64,000 nucleotides of DNA from Lunularia cruciata. Lineage: Eukaryota; Streptophyta; Marchantiopsida; Lunulariales; Lunulariaceae. Made by a program: the position numbers and the translations under genes. This document shows positions 22,174 through 34,945 of the stretch, piece after piece. Within the stretch, counting starts at the first letter, position 1; every line of letters begins with the position of its first letter. The stretch covers positions 22,816,001-22,880,000 of the forward strand of contig OX419760.1 in assembly GCA_948567375.1 (NCBI GenBank), read 5' to 3'. The notes under the pieces were generated by a model. That model was not told the origin of the DNA. It saw only the letters and a list, made by a program, of their open reading frames with translations, and made no database searches.

Positions 22174-22911
22174 TGTAATACTCTGAGGACAAGAGAAGAG
22201 AGAAAACACAGATTTCACACTCAATCATCCGATACCCCAAAGAAGCACCTTCTTTTTATTATATAGACAAAGATCCCCTCCAAGGAAGCTCCACCATAGG
22301 ATTAGGCATATAGATAGGCGACATGTCAAAAAGCTCCACACTTGGATTACTTACTTGGATGGGTGACATGTTGGTCTTGCTTCTATCTGGTTGGTCAAAC
22401 AAGCTTTGAGCAGAGGGAATCTTTTAGGGAATCTGCCTATAGGAATCTCAGAATCACGTGGGTGAGGTAACGTTGGAAAGCTCTTGATGAGACAAAGCAG
22501 GGGGAGGGAAGGCCAGCCTTTCTTCTATTTGGGGAGGGGACATATGCACAATTTTTGAGGCCTAATTCATATATTTAGGCTTTCTTAATTGCCTTCAAAG
22601 ATTTCAGGCATATTTTGGTTCCTACTCTATTAGTAGAAGTCCCCTTTTGGTGATACCTCTTTCTTATCTATTTAGTCCATCATGTGTAACATCCTTCCAG
22701 ATATTACCAAACAAATTCTCACCTTTAAATTATATGTCTAGCTATTGGTTCTAAGGTTTTCAAGTCTATTTTGGTTTTTGCTCTATTGATAGAAGTACTC
22801 TTTTGGTGATACTTCTATCTAATCTATTTTGTACATCATATATAACATCATTCTAGATGTTACCAAACCAAATTTCACATTGAGATCATATGGCTAGCCC
22901 TTGGTATTACA
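22174..22911 (-). mobile_element. Solo LTR with CAAAC target duplication
   Basis: 738 bp, ends TGTAATAC...GGTATTACA, flanked by exact CAAAC on both sides (22169-22173 and 22912-22916). It has two internal repeat units and is visibly close to the copy at 18045. No internal retroelement sequence adjoins it. Confidence 0.9.
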
Positions 22912-24844
22912 CAAACACATATGTTTGGCTATTTTCTTAGCACTCCACTTGTTTGTGTATAGAGTTTGCTAGGACATGGGACAAGGCCACACACTTGGAG
23001 ATAATACATGATAGATCCTTCATCTTGACCCTCAATGGCATTAAGGATGCATTTTCATCAGTGGAGGGTTTGCCAAAGAGAAGGAGATATGTTTCTCATA
23101 GGTTGATAGAGCAGTAGTTCCTTGTATGTGATTTCATTGCCAAGAAGTAGTGCATGTTTATTGCATAATATCCATTCTTTTGGATATTGAGTTTGCTTAT
23201 CATTCTTTCTAGATGTTCCAAGGGGGTACATGGACATGCTATCCTCAATATGATGACCAATGTATCATAGTCTAGCTTAGAGGGTTATGATTGGACATAG
23301 CTTATGCTTCATGTAATTGAGGTGGAGTTGTGGTTCTTACAAAAGCAGCTTGTGCATCCTGATAGTGTGTACTACAAGTTCAACTTTGTGGGTCATTTTC
23401 TTATTCATCTTTTCTTAGAGAGTGGAGTTATAGATCACCTATTAGAGCACAAGAGAGGAGGAGATCTATGTCTATGATGCAACCCGAGAGGTGAAGGATA
23501 TGCCAGGTGACCACCAAGATTAGGAGAGTGAGTGAGAGAGGAGTCTTTTGCTCTATTGAAAACATTATGTTTTCTCATTTGTGGCACCTATCATTATATT
23601 TAATAGTGGGATTCTTTCACAAGTTGTTCCTTGTGTTATTTAGAATGTTGATTTGAGTTTCAAACATATTTGTGCACAAGTTTCCATGTTGTCACCCATC
23701 CTCATGCAGTTCCTTTAGTTCCTTTACATTGAATCCTTCCCCCATGAGCATCTTTTAGAGTGCACTCTCTCCCATGTTGAGCCTTTAGAGGATCCCCCCT
23801 TTCCTTGTTGTTTCATACAAGGGCCTGGTTTCAAAGGGAGAGGGAGAGTTAGGAGAGGACGAGACCCACTCAAGGGAAGTGGATTTAATACAAAGAGAGT
23901 AGGCTCTTCTTGAGAGTGAGCATGATCTAGTTGAGCATGAGGGTCACTTCATGGTTGCTAGGAAGAGTAAGACAAAAAGATTAGCCAAGTTAGATATGCT
24001 TGTGTTTGAGAGAGAGAGGCTCATACCAAGGAGCATCAAGGAGTGGCAAAGTTTTATTGGAGAAAATTGTGTATTACTATGGAGATTTTAGAGGAGGCAT
24101 ATTAGAGATATGAGCAGTGTGAGGGTTTGGAGATAGTAGTATGTATGAAGACTCAAACAAACACTATATAGAGTATCATCCATGGGATCCAAATTGAGAT
24201 TAGTGTGTTGGAGATGCCATCTTCCTAGAAGCAGCCCTTTCAACATAGAGGTGCATGCTAGGGTGACACAAAAAAACCCTCATTTTTATGGAGTTCTTAG
24301 AGAAGAGCTTTGAGTGATGATGTATCACAATGAAATTGTTGCATGGTGACCAAGACTTTAAGATGACTTGGCATTGCATCCTCTTTTGCACATACACATG
24401 ACAAGATAAAATGGCTTGAGGAGAGAAGTATGACACTCAAGTGTGAGATGAGTGTAGAGTGTGAGATGAGTGTAGACTTACAATGTTGAGACATAACATG
24501 ACCTTGTTTAGGTAATTAATTCCTTGTATAGTTTATGATTACAAAAGGTGGAGGTAGATTTTATTTTTGGATGTTTGTTGTCTTGTGGACCTTATGTGGG
24601 ATAATATTTGTCTCGTCACTCAATGGTATGATTTGGTAGTGCAATGTTGATGGTCACAGTATAGAGGTAAGAGTATGTTCAAATCTGTTCTATGGCTTGG
24701 GGTTAGAGAGTTTATGAGTATTGTGTGAGATGCTTTGAGGTTAGCATTTGGATTAATAGTACCAAGATATAGTTAGAGCACCTCCTTTGGTCCATGTGAG
24801 ATGAGAGTTTCTTACCAAAGCAAGTAAACACAAGAGCCCAACTC
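22912..24844. other. Degenerate transposon-like DNA, no recognised gene
   Basis: AT-rich with many stops; no motif I can name. A short direct repeat GTGTGAGATGAGTGTAGA occurs twice near 24440-24480. Confidence 0.35.
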
Positions 24845-25228
24845 ATGGTCTTGTTTAGCTCCATGGATGGGTACATGGAGCTATGGAGAAATTACATGGT
24901 TAGACCTTATGCAACATTTACCACCTTATGTTTATCACTTTGGGATATATTAATAGTTGATAATACCATGCTTCCATATAATAGGAACCATCCATGTGGT
25001 GCTATAAATCCTCCTAGATTTACTCCTTTTTACAAAAAGGTAGGTACATCATACACTTCATCATTGGACTTCTTGAGAGGTCCTCTAGATAGCTTCCATT
25101 CAAATACATGCATGGCTATTGAATTTCTTACAAAAGAGTGGATATCAAGCAATATTAGGGACTATAGAGTGGATCTATACAAGATTTTAGCTGCATCCTT
25201 TTCAAGACCTCCTTATGCGCAATTGTGA
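24845..25228 (+). other. Unrecognised open frame in a dispersed repeat
   Basis: It is open for 127 codons without a usable start signal or a recognised domain. The segment RPYATFTTLCLSLWDILIVD is matched on the - strand near 56450-56560 (RPYSPLTSYVLSIWDILIVD), and the DNA of the two regions is similar over at least 100 bp. It is therefore most likely a fragment of a repeated element's protein, not a host gene. A second open stretch (25239-25493) continues it loosely. Confidence 0.45.
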
Positions 25229-25736
25229 ATGGTAGTGTATGTGGAGATATAGTCCGGTGTGGATCCACATACCCCTTGTTAAACACCTTGGTGATGCACT
25301 AGAGCACATTAGAATAGCACACCTTCCTCCTGATTCATTGGAGGATACTCTTAGATTAGTTTGGTGTCATGTGGTCTCACAACTCACTTGTTCATGTTGG
25401 CACTCATTTGTACATCATTTATGTATCGTCATGTTTTATACATTTATATATCTATATGCAATTTTCATCTTTATGGCCTATTTAGCATTTTAATGAGTAA
25501 GGATGTGTTTGAGAGTGTTTGTGAAACTTCTTGAAAAAACCCAATTAATACTCAAGAAGTACTTAGGATAAAACAATGTAATAAGTATTCTTCCTTAGTG
25601 CTAAAAAAATATTGAATATGAGGACTTATGAAAAAGCAAGATAACAAAATAATTAAAAGTAAACTAACATATAAGGATAGCCATTAAGAATATTTATCCA
25701 AATTATTTATGGTTAATTAATTGAAATTATATATAG

Positions 25737-25809
25737 ATAACAATGCTAGATAAACATTGAACGTAGCTATCGGAGGATATCTAGATCAATGTTTATCTAG
25801 CATTGTTAT
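25737..25809. repeat. Foldback with 24-bp perfect stem
   Basis: Arms 25737-25760 and 25786-25809 are exact reverse complements (core AATGCTAGATAAACATTGA) around a 25-base loop. Pairing continues outward with one mismatch. It could be a small MITE-like element or a hairpin RNA precursor. Confidence 0.85.
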
Positions 25810-25833
25810 ATATGTATAAAATTTATCCATCTA

Positions 25834-25950
25834 AACTAAACTCTAACAGAGTTTCTTTTGATTACTTTAGAGTTATCTAATCTCATTAAGGAACTAAACT
25901 CTAATGTAGCTACTTCTTACTACTTTAGAGTAATCTAATCTTGTTAAGGA
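25834..25950. repeat. Tandem duplication, 58-bp period
   Basis: Two copies share AACTAAACTCTAA, ACTTTAGAGT.ATCTAATCT and GTTAAGGA-like ends, offset by 58 bp. It lies just right of the foldback at 25737. Confidence 0.7.
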
Positions 25951-26461
25951 TATTTAAGCATTAGATAACCTTACCAACAAGCTTCTTTAGAATCATATAA
26001 TTCAATGAAAGACCTCTAAGCTTGTTTGCAAAGCCTCTTAAGAACCAAGTCTTGCTAAGGGTCTTTCAACTTTACCTACTGAGGTTGAAAATGAAAATCT
26101 TAAAATTATAGCTTGTTATATTTAACCTTGCTAAGGTATTTAAACCACCATGTATTTAAACTGCTTTCTTAGCTAGTACTTATTCCTATTAACATTGAAA
26201 ATCTCAATAAAGCTACAATCCGTTGTTTACATAGATTATTCATTTTGTTTAGGATTAGACGTCCACATACTTTGTATATTCTCCATCATTCAACTTATTA
26301 TTAAAATTATTTTGTTAGCATTTTTTTAGGATTATGTGTCATGCCATTTGTATATTCTCCATCAGATAATAATAACTATATAAATATTTACACCTATTAG
26401 ATACAATAATATATTTAATATTAGAATATTTCACAAATCATCTTTTTAATATATACTTGGT

Positions 26462-26715
26462 GAGCAATCTCACCTCTTGCTGATCAACTCCAATCTCTTG
26501 GTGAGCAATCTTAACATACTTGCAAGCAACCTCATCCCATATGAATGGATACATCCACTCATAGGTGCAAAAACCTCTCACATACTGAGCAAACACACTT
26601 GAGGAAAACAAGAAAACCCATATAGTGCAAGAGACCCAATCAAAATTGCAAGTGAATTCATATATTTGTGAGTAAATCCACCAAGAAAATCCATACTTGC
26701 AAGCAAGCCCAACCA
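26462..26715 (+). repeat. Array of 20-21-bp repeats, core GAGCAAYCTCAYC
   Basis: Units begin at about 26462, 26482, 26502, 26523, 26542, 26566, 26587, 26606, 26627, 26648, 26669 and 26700, variants of GAGCAATCTCACC, GAGTAAATCCACC and AAGCAAGCCCAAC. The period and core match the array at 21821. Confidence 0.75.
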
Positions 26716-26759
26716 TTTGGAGTAACTTATTACAAGAATTTGGATCCAAAAGTTATAAT

Positions 26760-29700
26760 TGTGATCAGCTTACAAAAAAGATTTGCTTTAATGTTCACTT
26801 GAATTACAAAGCTTGCAAAACAAAGCATCCATTTGGAAAAATGAGGACAAAGTTATTTTAGTTTATCCTCTATTGTCCATCCACATTTTATCTCTTTCTC
26901 AATGAGACCCTATCCATAGACTTGTCCTTCCAATTCCTGGTATTTTTGTAGGACTTCAAAAAGCAAGCTCATTTCTTCTTCAATTTATCTCCATTCATGG
27001 AGCTTGAGAACTCTCCACCAAATCTCACAAGCAAAGTGGCCATATAATTGAAGGCTATATTCCTTTGAGTGGGTTTCTTATTAGTGCAAATGTTGATTTG
27101 TTTAAAATATTAAGGATCTTCTAATAATCAAGGATTTGATCATAATGATATGTGACTATCTTGAACCTATCTTAATCACATTGTTTTTGCTCACAACAAT
27201 ATTGGTAAGAAGCACATTGCATTTGCCTTACTTGCAAGAGGATTTGTAGATGACACCATCTTTAAGAGAACTTGGAATCCACTACTTTGTGAAGCAATGA
27301 TACTGTTTGCAAGAAGAGAAGTTGAGTTGGAACTACAATGATAAAGAAAAGGAGGAGGTATATCAATGCACTACAAAGGGAGGGGAAATGAGAACATGAT
27401 CAACATGTGCACTGCCAAAGGGAGTGCACTCCATGATCAATAAACTCAAACTTCAATTAACATGTGAGTTCTCAAAGACGGCATACCATGAATTTCTACA
27501 AGTTGGTGTCATGTAAATATTTACAATTGTAGATTTGAAAGTTGGTGCAATAAACAACAAACTATGTTTGCATCACTTATGTTAGATTGAAAAAACACTT
27601 TGAATTACAAATTGCACCCTCCACCCTTACACATTGCTTTTGTTGCTATTGGGATCCTTCTTTGATTCCCACAAATTCAACCATGTGAGAATTCAACATT
27701 GCAAGAATGTATTCAAATTTTGGATCCCCTTTGTGTGGCTAGCAAGGATTAATTTAAATTTTATATTCTTAATGCAGATTACTCTAAAATCTCACTTACT
27801 TTGACCCATACATCTAGTTCCACCCAAATCCCTAAAAGTGAACCAGCCCATTGTGCTTCTGTGCAGAGCATTCAGTTTTGGACTGCTTTTTCTTTATAGG
27901 GTCCACACAATATTTTATGGCACATGGACCATAGCAGTAACCATCCCGTAAAATTCAGAACTAAACTCCCTATTGTGGTTGTTATGGTTCTGGATCTCAT
28001 GTGAGATTCAACGTAATTTTGGAGAAGGTGATTCCACATCTTCTTGAATAGATACCTTCTTGGATGGGGTACCAAATGGAATGGTAATAACTAAGATCTC
28101 TAAGCAATATGGTCACCTCTTTCTTTTTGTAATCTTGGAGTTATATGAAACTATAGCTTACCCTATTCACTCTTTTATATTAAACTTAAGATTTTATAAC
28201 TTACGTTATATTTAAGACTTGGTAGTTATCATATCATATACTCATTGGTTTAAGGGTTTTGAGTTTAGAGCGCATGTGAAAATAATCCATAACAATAACA
28301 CTAAACACTAAGTGATAGTCCCTTTTCTATTAACCTTAAGCTTTATAACTCACTTTAGATATTCTTTTTTGGTTTTCTCATCTCATCTATTCATTGCTGT
28401 ATAGAGAGCACAGATTGATAAATACATATCCATAAGAAAACAATCACAAGAAGTGATAGTTGTTCGACTGCTCCAATGCTATATGTAGATTACTTAACTT
28501 ATATAATTTTTGTATAAATAAAACAAAGGATATCGAGTTATTATCCCGATTCTAATGGGGATTAGCACTAATTTAGCTCTCAGGTTTGATCTGGGTAATA
28601 TAACTACTTGATAATGTCTTCCATCCTTCTTGTTATTCTATACATGTTGCACTTTTTAACATAGTTGACAATGAAATTCATCGTGTTGGTTTGGACCTGG
28701 TCGCGTCCTGCAATACATGCATGCAACAGACAGTGTTATCAAAGTAGCACTCCAAACATCAATGTCGACGATGCTCAAAGACCTCGTTTAACCTTTGTGA
28801 ACCGTGCTCTTCTTTCTGTTCAGCCGTCGGCTAACACACCTGCCATGGTGTACCTCGAGAATCTGATTCGTATGAAGACTTCTAGCTCTATGTAGGAACG
28901 TGAAAATGAAGAAAGACCCCTTTCGGGAGCTGCATTAGGTGATTTTCGTAACGTGAGACGTTTTAGATTCAACTGGTTGAGAAAAGCATTGGTATGGACT
29001 GTATGTGAAATCAATACTTCTCATCAAAGATGTGTAGGATATATTGGAAACTTAATAATCGATTCTTCAAATTTCAAACGAATCACTTATTAGAGATATT
29101 CCTTTGTTCTGGTTAAAGGTGTCATTTAGCAGAGCTGTATATAGAACGTATCTTAGCGAGGAAGTTATGAATGGCATATGTTCATTTTATCTAATCGGGA
29201 GTTTGCCTCAAGACATCAATATTTTAAAGTTCAGTAAATTCAACCCTTCACACTAGTATTGTTCAAATGAATGATACAAAATTAATCGTAAAGAACACCT
29301 TTTGACACTCATTTTCTCATTTGGACAGTCGAAGTCAAGAAAGCAAAATGTGGGAGAGTATGAAATATCCATTTTACATGTTCTGTCTCTTCGATAATGC
29401 TCGTTCCTAAGACCGGTTCTTATTTTCTCATAGGAAGTTGAAAAATATGTACCGTATGTCCTGTTGCAGAAAAAAGAAGAAGAAGAAACTCCTGCACTTG
29501 AGGAGTTTCAACTCTCGAAATTGTGGAAGTTCATCATCCAGACAATCGTAACATAGAAGTGAGCACTGCCATAAATGCTTTCAGCTATTTTGAGTTTTAT
29601 TGGTGTTGAGTTCCATTTTACCTCTTCGGTTTTATTCTTGTCTATCTTGATGGTTTCATCATTCTTGAGCTCCCATGCGTGGCGCTTTTTATTATTATTT

Positions 29701-31547
29701 TATTTTCAAATGTAATGACATTCATAGGACATCGAGTTTTAGGATATCTTAACCATCTTTAAGTTTACATACAAACCGTCCGGTGAGATGGCAATACCTA
29801 CAAACTTTTGCAGAGCTCCGACTTGACTGAATTCAGATCCCCTGTTGTTCTTCAGTTCCAAAGGGAGGCCGAGTTGGGATACTTCGCGCAATAGATCGCA
29901 AGTCAAGTCGGACGCAAAGTTGAAACGTCTCCAACCGAATCCAGGAAGTCTGTGCCGTCTAGAATGGAGGACACTGTAAAGAAGAAAGGATGTCAAGTCA
30001 AATTTACCTAACAGCGAACAGTAAAAACATGTCATTGCTTGCAAATCATCCAATAGCATGCATTCTTGAAAGGAGAACGATCTCCGATTGGTCGAGAATG
30101 AACCGCAGTTTGAGGTCCTCAACTGTGAAGCCCTTAAACTCAATAGTGAAAATTTTATGGATGGTTTTCACCATTGTTGGACACGACACGTGTTACGTCC
30201 TCTTGTAGCCGTAGCGAGCACCTGTCACACGACCGAGAACGACGACCGAGTTCGTTTGACTGGGATCACAGATACCGTTCGTCCTTAGAAAAGACGGCAG
30301 ATCCTCCGTCCATTCATTCCACGTCAAAAGAGTTCCAATATCTGCAATTCTTTATATGTTACTTGCCAAGAGAGAGAGAAATAGAGAAAGACAGGGAGAG
30401 TTGAGACTTGGAAAATAGTGGCATAGCATGTCCACAACCAAAATAATGGGGAAAGAAGAGATGCATCCATCTATTCGAAGTCTAATTTCTATGTTTTATT
30501 ATGGATTACAAGTGCAAGAATGTTAAGTCAAATACAATGAACATCAAGAGTAACATTATGATTTTTTAGAGTTGGCGTTCCGAAGTGGGTGTCAAAGTGG
30601 AAGTAGAGACTCGTCTAACCAACGCAATGTTTGCAATTTAATGCAGAGAATAAAGTCAATTTCTATAGAGTTTCAAATGTTTAGAATTGGTTTTGAAGAG
30701 CTTCAAACTCTGCTTTAGTACTAAACCTACTTCAGTCAAAACTCCTCCGTTATCAGTAGAGAAGCTTATTCCTGCAGTAGTTGATCACAGTCGTGTCAGC
30801 TTAGAAGGTCCAGTTAGATCGATGCTTACGCGGTTCTTGGGCCTTCTTAACCGGTAAAGTAGTAGATTGTATGTGAGCAACCGAAATTAGGAAGGAGATA
30901 TCGTATAAGGAGAAGAGGCCGTTCTCGACGACGGAAGTAGACAATTTCCGTGACCGGGATGCAATTGAGTGAAGGGGGGGAGAGGATGATGAACAGGAGG
31001 ATGAGCAGCTTGAAGTGGAGAAGGGCTGATGAAATCGATCGAGAGAACACGAAGGGGAGGAGGAGAGGAGCAAGCGCAGTGCTGGCCGGCCTGTATTCAA
31101 CGTATTCACAGCCCTGCGCTTCAGTCTTTGTTTCGGCGCTTTTAAGATTTCGCTTGTCGGGACGACGTGCGGAGGAATCCGGTTCTTGTTGGAGCAAAGA
31201 GCAGTGAGAAAGGTGAAGAAACGAAACTTTCATGGGTGGCCGCGTCCCAAATCGATACGCTTAGCTTACTGATTGTTATCTTTGTATTTTGCGTTGGAGG
31301 CTGCAACTGTCGTGTAGAACAGGTTGCAGAATTTTGCTGGGTTTGAGGGAGAAGTTAGTGGTGAAGCAGGAGGCCAGTGAGCAATTGAAGGATTGTCGAT
31401 CGCTGCAATTGTGGCATGTATTCTGGTACGGTGTTGTTGGAAGTGGTCTAGGCGTGCAATTTGAGCAGTGGTAGAAACTGGTAGAAAGAGAGAGAGAAAG
31501 AGGTGAAGAAGCTGAGAGTCATATTGGGAAAACGAGAGGGTGGCAAA
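26760..31547. other. Intergenic DNA; AT-rich to about 28.6 kb, then more GC-rich
   Basis: No gene recognised. Between 26760 and 28600 the DNA is AT-rich transposon-island sequence. From about 28650 composition approaches that of the gene islands. Open frames at 28665-28895 (+) and 29739-30143 (-, 134 codons) have no recognisable motif or splice context. The last few hundred bases should contain the ERdj3B promoter and leader; an ACGT-core word GACGTGC is at 31164-31170. Confidence 0.4.
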
Positions 31548-32603
31548 ATGCGTAAACTGGTGGGGTTCCTGGTCATCCTTTTGGTGATTTCTATAGACAA
31601 TGTGAGTGCTGCGACTAGGAGCTACTATGACGTTCTGCAAATTCCGAAGAGCGCATCCGACGATCAAATCAAGCGCGCCTACAGGAAATTGGCTCTGAAG
31701 TACCACCCTGATAAGAATCCTGACAATGAAGAAGCCACCAAAAAGTTTTCAGAAATAAGCAATGCTTATGAGGTGCTTTCGGACAAGGAAAAGAGAGGTA
31801 TCTACGATCAGTATGGCGAGGAAGGGCTGAAGCAGAACGGTGGGGGACAGAGAGGAGGAGGCTTCGCCAATGATATCTTTTCTCAGTTTTTTGGTGGATC
31901 CGGTATGAGATTCGGCTTTGGAGGTGATGATGAAGGAGAGGAGGACAAAACTCCAAAGGGTAATGACGTTTATGTGGACCTCCAAGTGACACTCGAAGAC
32001 CTGTATATGGGAAATTCTATTAGGGTTTGGAGGGAGAAAAGTGTTCTGAAGCCGGCTTCTGGTAAGCGGAAATGTAATTGTAAGAACAAGGTGATGCACA
32101 AACAGATCGGCCCAGGTATGTTCCAACAGTACACTCAACAGGTCTGTGAAGAGTGTCCGAATATGAAGTTTGAGAGAGAGGGACTTGCTATTACCGTGGA
32201 TATTGAGAAGGGTATGGTAGATGGTCAGGAGATTACTTTCTATGAAGACGGGGAACCAATAATGGATGGAGATGCTGGTGATTTGAAGTTTGTGATCCAA
32301 ACTGAGCCCCATGAACGGTTCACCAGAGAGGGTAACAATCTGAGAACAACTGTTACCATATCGTTAGTGGATGCTCTAGTTGGATTCGAGAAGGTGCTGT
32401 CACATCTAGATGGGCACTCGGTGAAGATTGGAACCAAGGGGATTACTAAACCTAAGGAGACCAAGCGATTTGCAGGAGAAGGAATGCCCATCCATGAAAG
32501 TGTCAGGAAAGGAGATCTCTATGTTACTTTTGAGGTCACTTTCCCTAAAAAGCTTACCGAGGAACAGAAGGAAATAATTAAAAAGACACTAGGAGATCCT
32601 TGA
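31548..32603 (+). CDS. ERDJ3B: ER-lumenal DnaJ co-chaperone, ERdj3B type
   Basis: 351 residues in one uninterrupted exon. It stimulates the ATPase of the ER Hsp70 BiP and delivers unfolded clients, including membrane receptors, for folding. Residues 1-22 form a signal peptide ([13 protein letters not shown] core). The J domain covers about 26-92 with the catalytic HPD at 53-55. A Gly/Phe-rich segment follows ([15 protein letters not shown]), then the substrate-binding region with the small cysteine module CNCKN...CEECPN that marks ERdj3/DNAJB11 instead of the four zinc motifs of type I DnaJ. The C-terminal domain has [11 protein letters not shown]...LDGH and ends without an HDEL/KDEL signal, as in the family. 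Length agrees with the plant protein (about 346, from memory). The ATG at 31548 is chosen because it gives the signal peptide; the frame is open upstream but has no ATG. Arabidopsis ERDJ3B is, to my knowledge, split by introns, so lack of introns is notable. Confidence 0.95.
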   Translation: MRKLVGFLVILLVISIDNVSAATRSYYDVLQIPKSASDDQIKRAYRKLALKYHPDKNPDNEEATKKFSEISNAYEVLSDKEKRGIYDQYGEEGLKQNGGGQRGGGFANDIFSQFFGGSGMRFGFGGDDEGEEDKTPKGNDVYVDLQVTLEDLYMGNSIRVWREKSVLKPASGKRKCNCKNKVMHKQIGPGMFQQYTQQVCEECPNMKFEREGLAITVDIEKGMVDGQEITFYEDGEPIMDGDAGDLKFVIQTEPHERFTREGNNLRTTVTISLVDALVGFEKVLSHLDGHSVKIGTKGITKPKETKRFAGEGMPIHESVRKGDLYVTFEVTFPKKLTEEQKEIIKKTLGDP

Positions 32604-34937
32604 GCATTTGTGTAGAAGCTACAATTTTGCAAGTTATTCGGATACGACTTTCATTATTTTCTGTGTCCATTTCTCATTCATGGCTTGTTGTTCAGTGAAC
32701 AATGAGTAGCTGCACGACTATAGAATCAAAGAATCTAGTTCGATGTTATACGAAAGGAACCTTGTGAAGGTCAACCTGAGTACTAGGATAAATCCTGAAA
32801 TTTTTTCTTAGTGCACCTGTACATGCATGTCTATTTGAGTGTATGATATTTGCGATTGTAGCTTCTCGATGAATTCTAGGTATGTCTCGGTACTCGCTTT
32901 CACGATCGGTCGTTCATTATGCGTTCCCTTTATGCACAGGCATGAATGTGCTCAAAGTTCCTTCATAGTTTTGGATCTGTTATTGGATCTGTGCAACCCT
33001 AACGAGAGGTATTGTCGTGAAAGGCAAAAATGTGCACCGTCCCTACTTTGATTCCTTGACAGGATTAGCTAGAAAACGTTTCGGTGTTCTCCATCACAGA
33101 CTCCTTGCTTCTTTATTCTTGTCAAGGATAGTCGTGGAACAGACCACCAGTCTACAGGTCCTTTCCTATGGGCATCATCTGTGCTAGCCACTGACTTAGT
33201 CTGACAAGGCTCAACTGTTGATACAGGTAAGGTTCTTTGCTCTCTGCTTGTTTGCCTGATCCTTTTCGTTGTCCAATTTTGGTGGACGATGTTCACGCAT
33301 AAATTTCGGAGCCAAAGATGACACCAAGTAGAGCTTCTACGAGCTAGAGCATATACACTGAAACTAGTTAATGAGCATGCACGCCTCATTGGACGCAACC
33401 AAAGAGTATGAATACTAATATTTGTCCTAGTTATCATCTATTGAGCAATTTGATCTGACCAACTCTGCCTGCCTTTGCTGAGTTTTCTGTCTCTGTGTCT
33501 CCTCATGATTACCTGGGGGAATGTGAGAATCTGGCAAAGCTTCTCATTGAAAACAGGCACATAATCACTTAATCTGGAAAGCTTGTTGGTATCTTCGGTG
33601 CAAATAGCTCATTCCTTTACCATTTATAGATCCAAGCAAATTAATACTGAATTGCACTCATATCCCCTCCTATCTTCCCCCCCATGCATCTTCAGTAAAA
33701 CCAATCTACCTGAATATTAATCTGGTCAAGTACCTCATCTGTTGAGCGGATGAGCTGATGAGTTAGAACCTTCTCGACAGACCCCTACATGTGCGCTATG
33801 CCACGTTATGTGAAGCTGAGCGTGGTAATTACGAGTCAACTTTGTCTAGTTGATTATGTTCGCAAATTCCCTCAATAGTCCTGTTGCCTGACGTCGGTAC
33901 TTAGTTCCTCTCAAGGAAAGACAGCACTGTGACAGATGATAGTTCGGCGAATTCGACGACCTTTCAATATGCCGTTTCTAAAGATATTCCACTAGATTCT
34001 CAGGTATTCCACTTTTTTCTGAGGAGATTCTTATGTTTTGTTTGATCAGCGAATCTCGTGAAGGGCCGAGCTAGATGAAACGAACTGCTATCATGACGAG
34101 AAGTTAAGACCGAGGCCAAATTAGTGAAGGAGCACATGCATGAAGGTGAAAAGACTTGGGGCTTTTAGGATTTGCCTGTGGAGTTGAACTGATAAGTTCG
34201 AGTAATCAACTAACCACTTCGTCTGAAACAAATATTGGGAGTGAAAGTGTGCTCAAGGTACAGACGACCATGAGTATCGCAAGAACGGAAAGCCAAACTC
34301 ACCATTATATATATATCAACAATGTACTTCAAGAACGGAACGAAATCCATGGCTGTGAGGGGACGTCCTGTCACCATAAATCTCCACTGATTAAATGATT
34401 GATCACTTCCGTTTCTTCTTTCATATCTTCTTCGTAGAGGTATTAGTTGGGGAAGTACCGCATACGTATGTATTCTGCGTTTTACGTCATAGATTGATGA
34501 AAAGGAAGATGCCTGCAGTGGTCCTTTTGATATCAGTGAGTAGGAAGTTCGTTCGAGAGAGCAGGCCACAATCTATCATCCGACAATAACTGAGCCCGAC
34601 GAAGGTTTATTTTGGGATGTTCGATGGTTCTATGTTGCGGAGTGGACTTTGACGCATCAAATGAAGCATGAGTTCATCCACTCTCAAACACCCTTATCAA
34701 AGAAAAGGATACAAAGCAATCCCCTCTTCCACATTTCAGCTAATATAACCAGTTATCTAAGGCTGATAACGAAGAACTTTAACAGATGGTTGGTATGCAG
34801 TCCCACAAATTGAGGGAGGGCTGAAGGAGAAGGAAAATGGGAACTGGCAGTGCAGAACTGCTTTTAAGAGCTCATGAGGGAAGGAGAGAGATGCTTGTTT
34901 TTGGGGGACTGTGGGCCAGATGCTCAGCCTCACGTAC
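32604..34937. other. Intergenic region, no recognised gene
   Basis: The first part is the presumed ERdj3B 3' UTR. The 122-codon reverse frame at 33069-33437 and the frames at 34156-34569 have no recognisable domains. Confidence 0.4.
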
Positions 34938-34945
34938 GTATATTC
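34938..34945 (+). promoter_or_regulatory. P1BS-like box (GTATATTC)
   Basis: It matches GNATATNC, the site of PHR1-type phosphate-starvation factors, about 1.2 kb before the acid phosphatase start codon. Low-information motif; support comes from two more copies close to the gene. Confidence 0.4.

Noticed and set aside
29739-30143. Reverse frame of 134 codons
   Set aside because: No recognisable domain, no splice partners and no homologous copy in the window; could be chance.
31164-31170. ACGT-core word GACGTGC as an unfolded-protein-response element for ERdj3B
   Set aside because: It does not match the full ERSE or plant UPRE consensus and stands alone; kept only as a remark.
31503-31547. 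15-codon upstream extension of the ERdj3B frame
   Set aside because: It begins with GTG, has no ATG, and would bury the signal peptide; the ATG at 31548 fits the family.
30847-31706. Reverse frames upstream of and across the ERdj3B start
   Set aside because: They overlap the presumed promoter and coding region and have no motif; antisense shadows.
33069-33437. Reverse frame of 122 codons
   Set aside because: I tried to match it to copia integrase or other retroelement proteins and could not.
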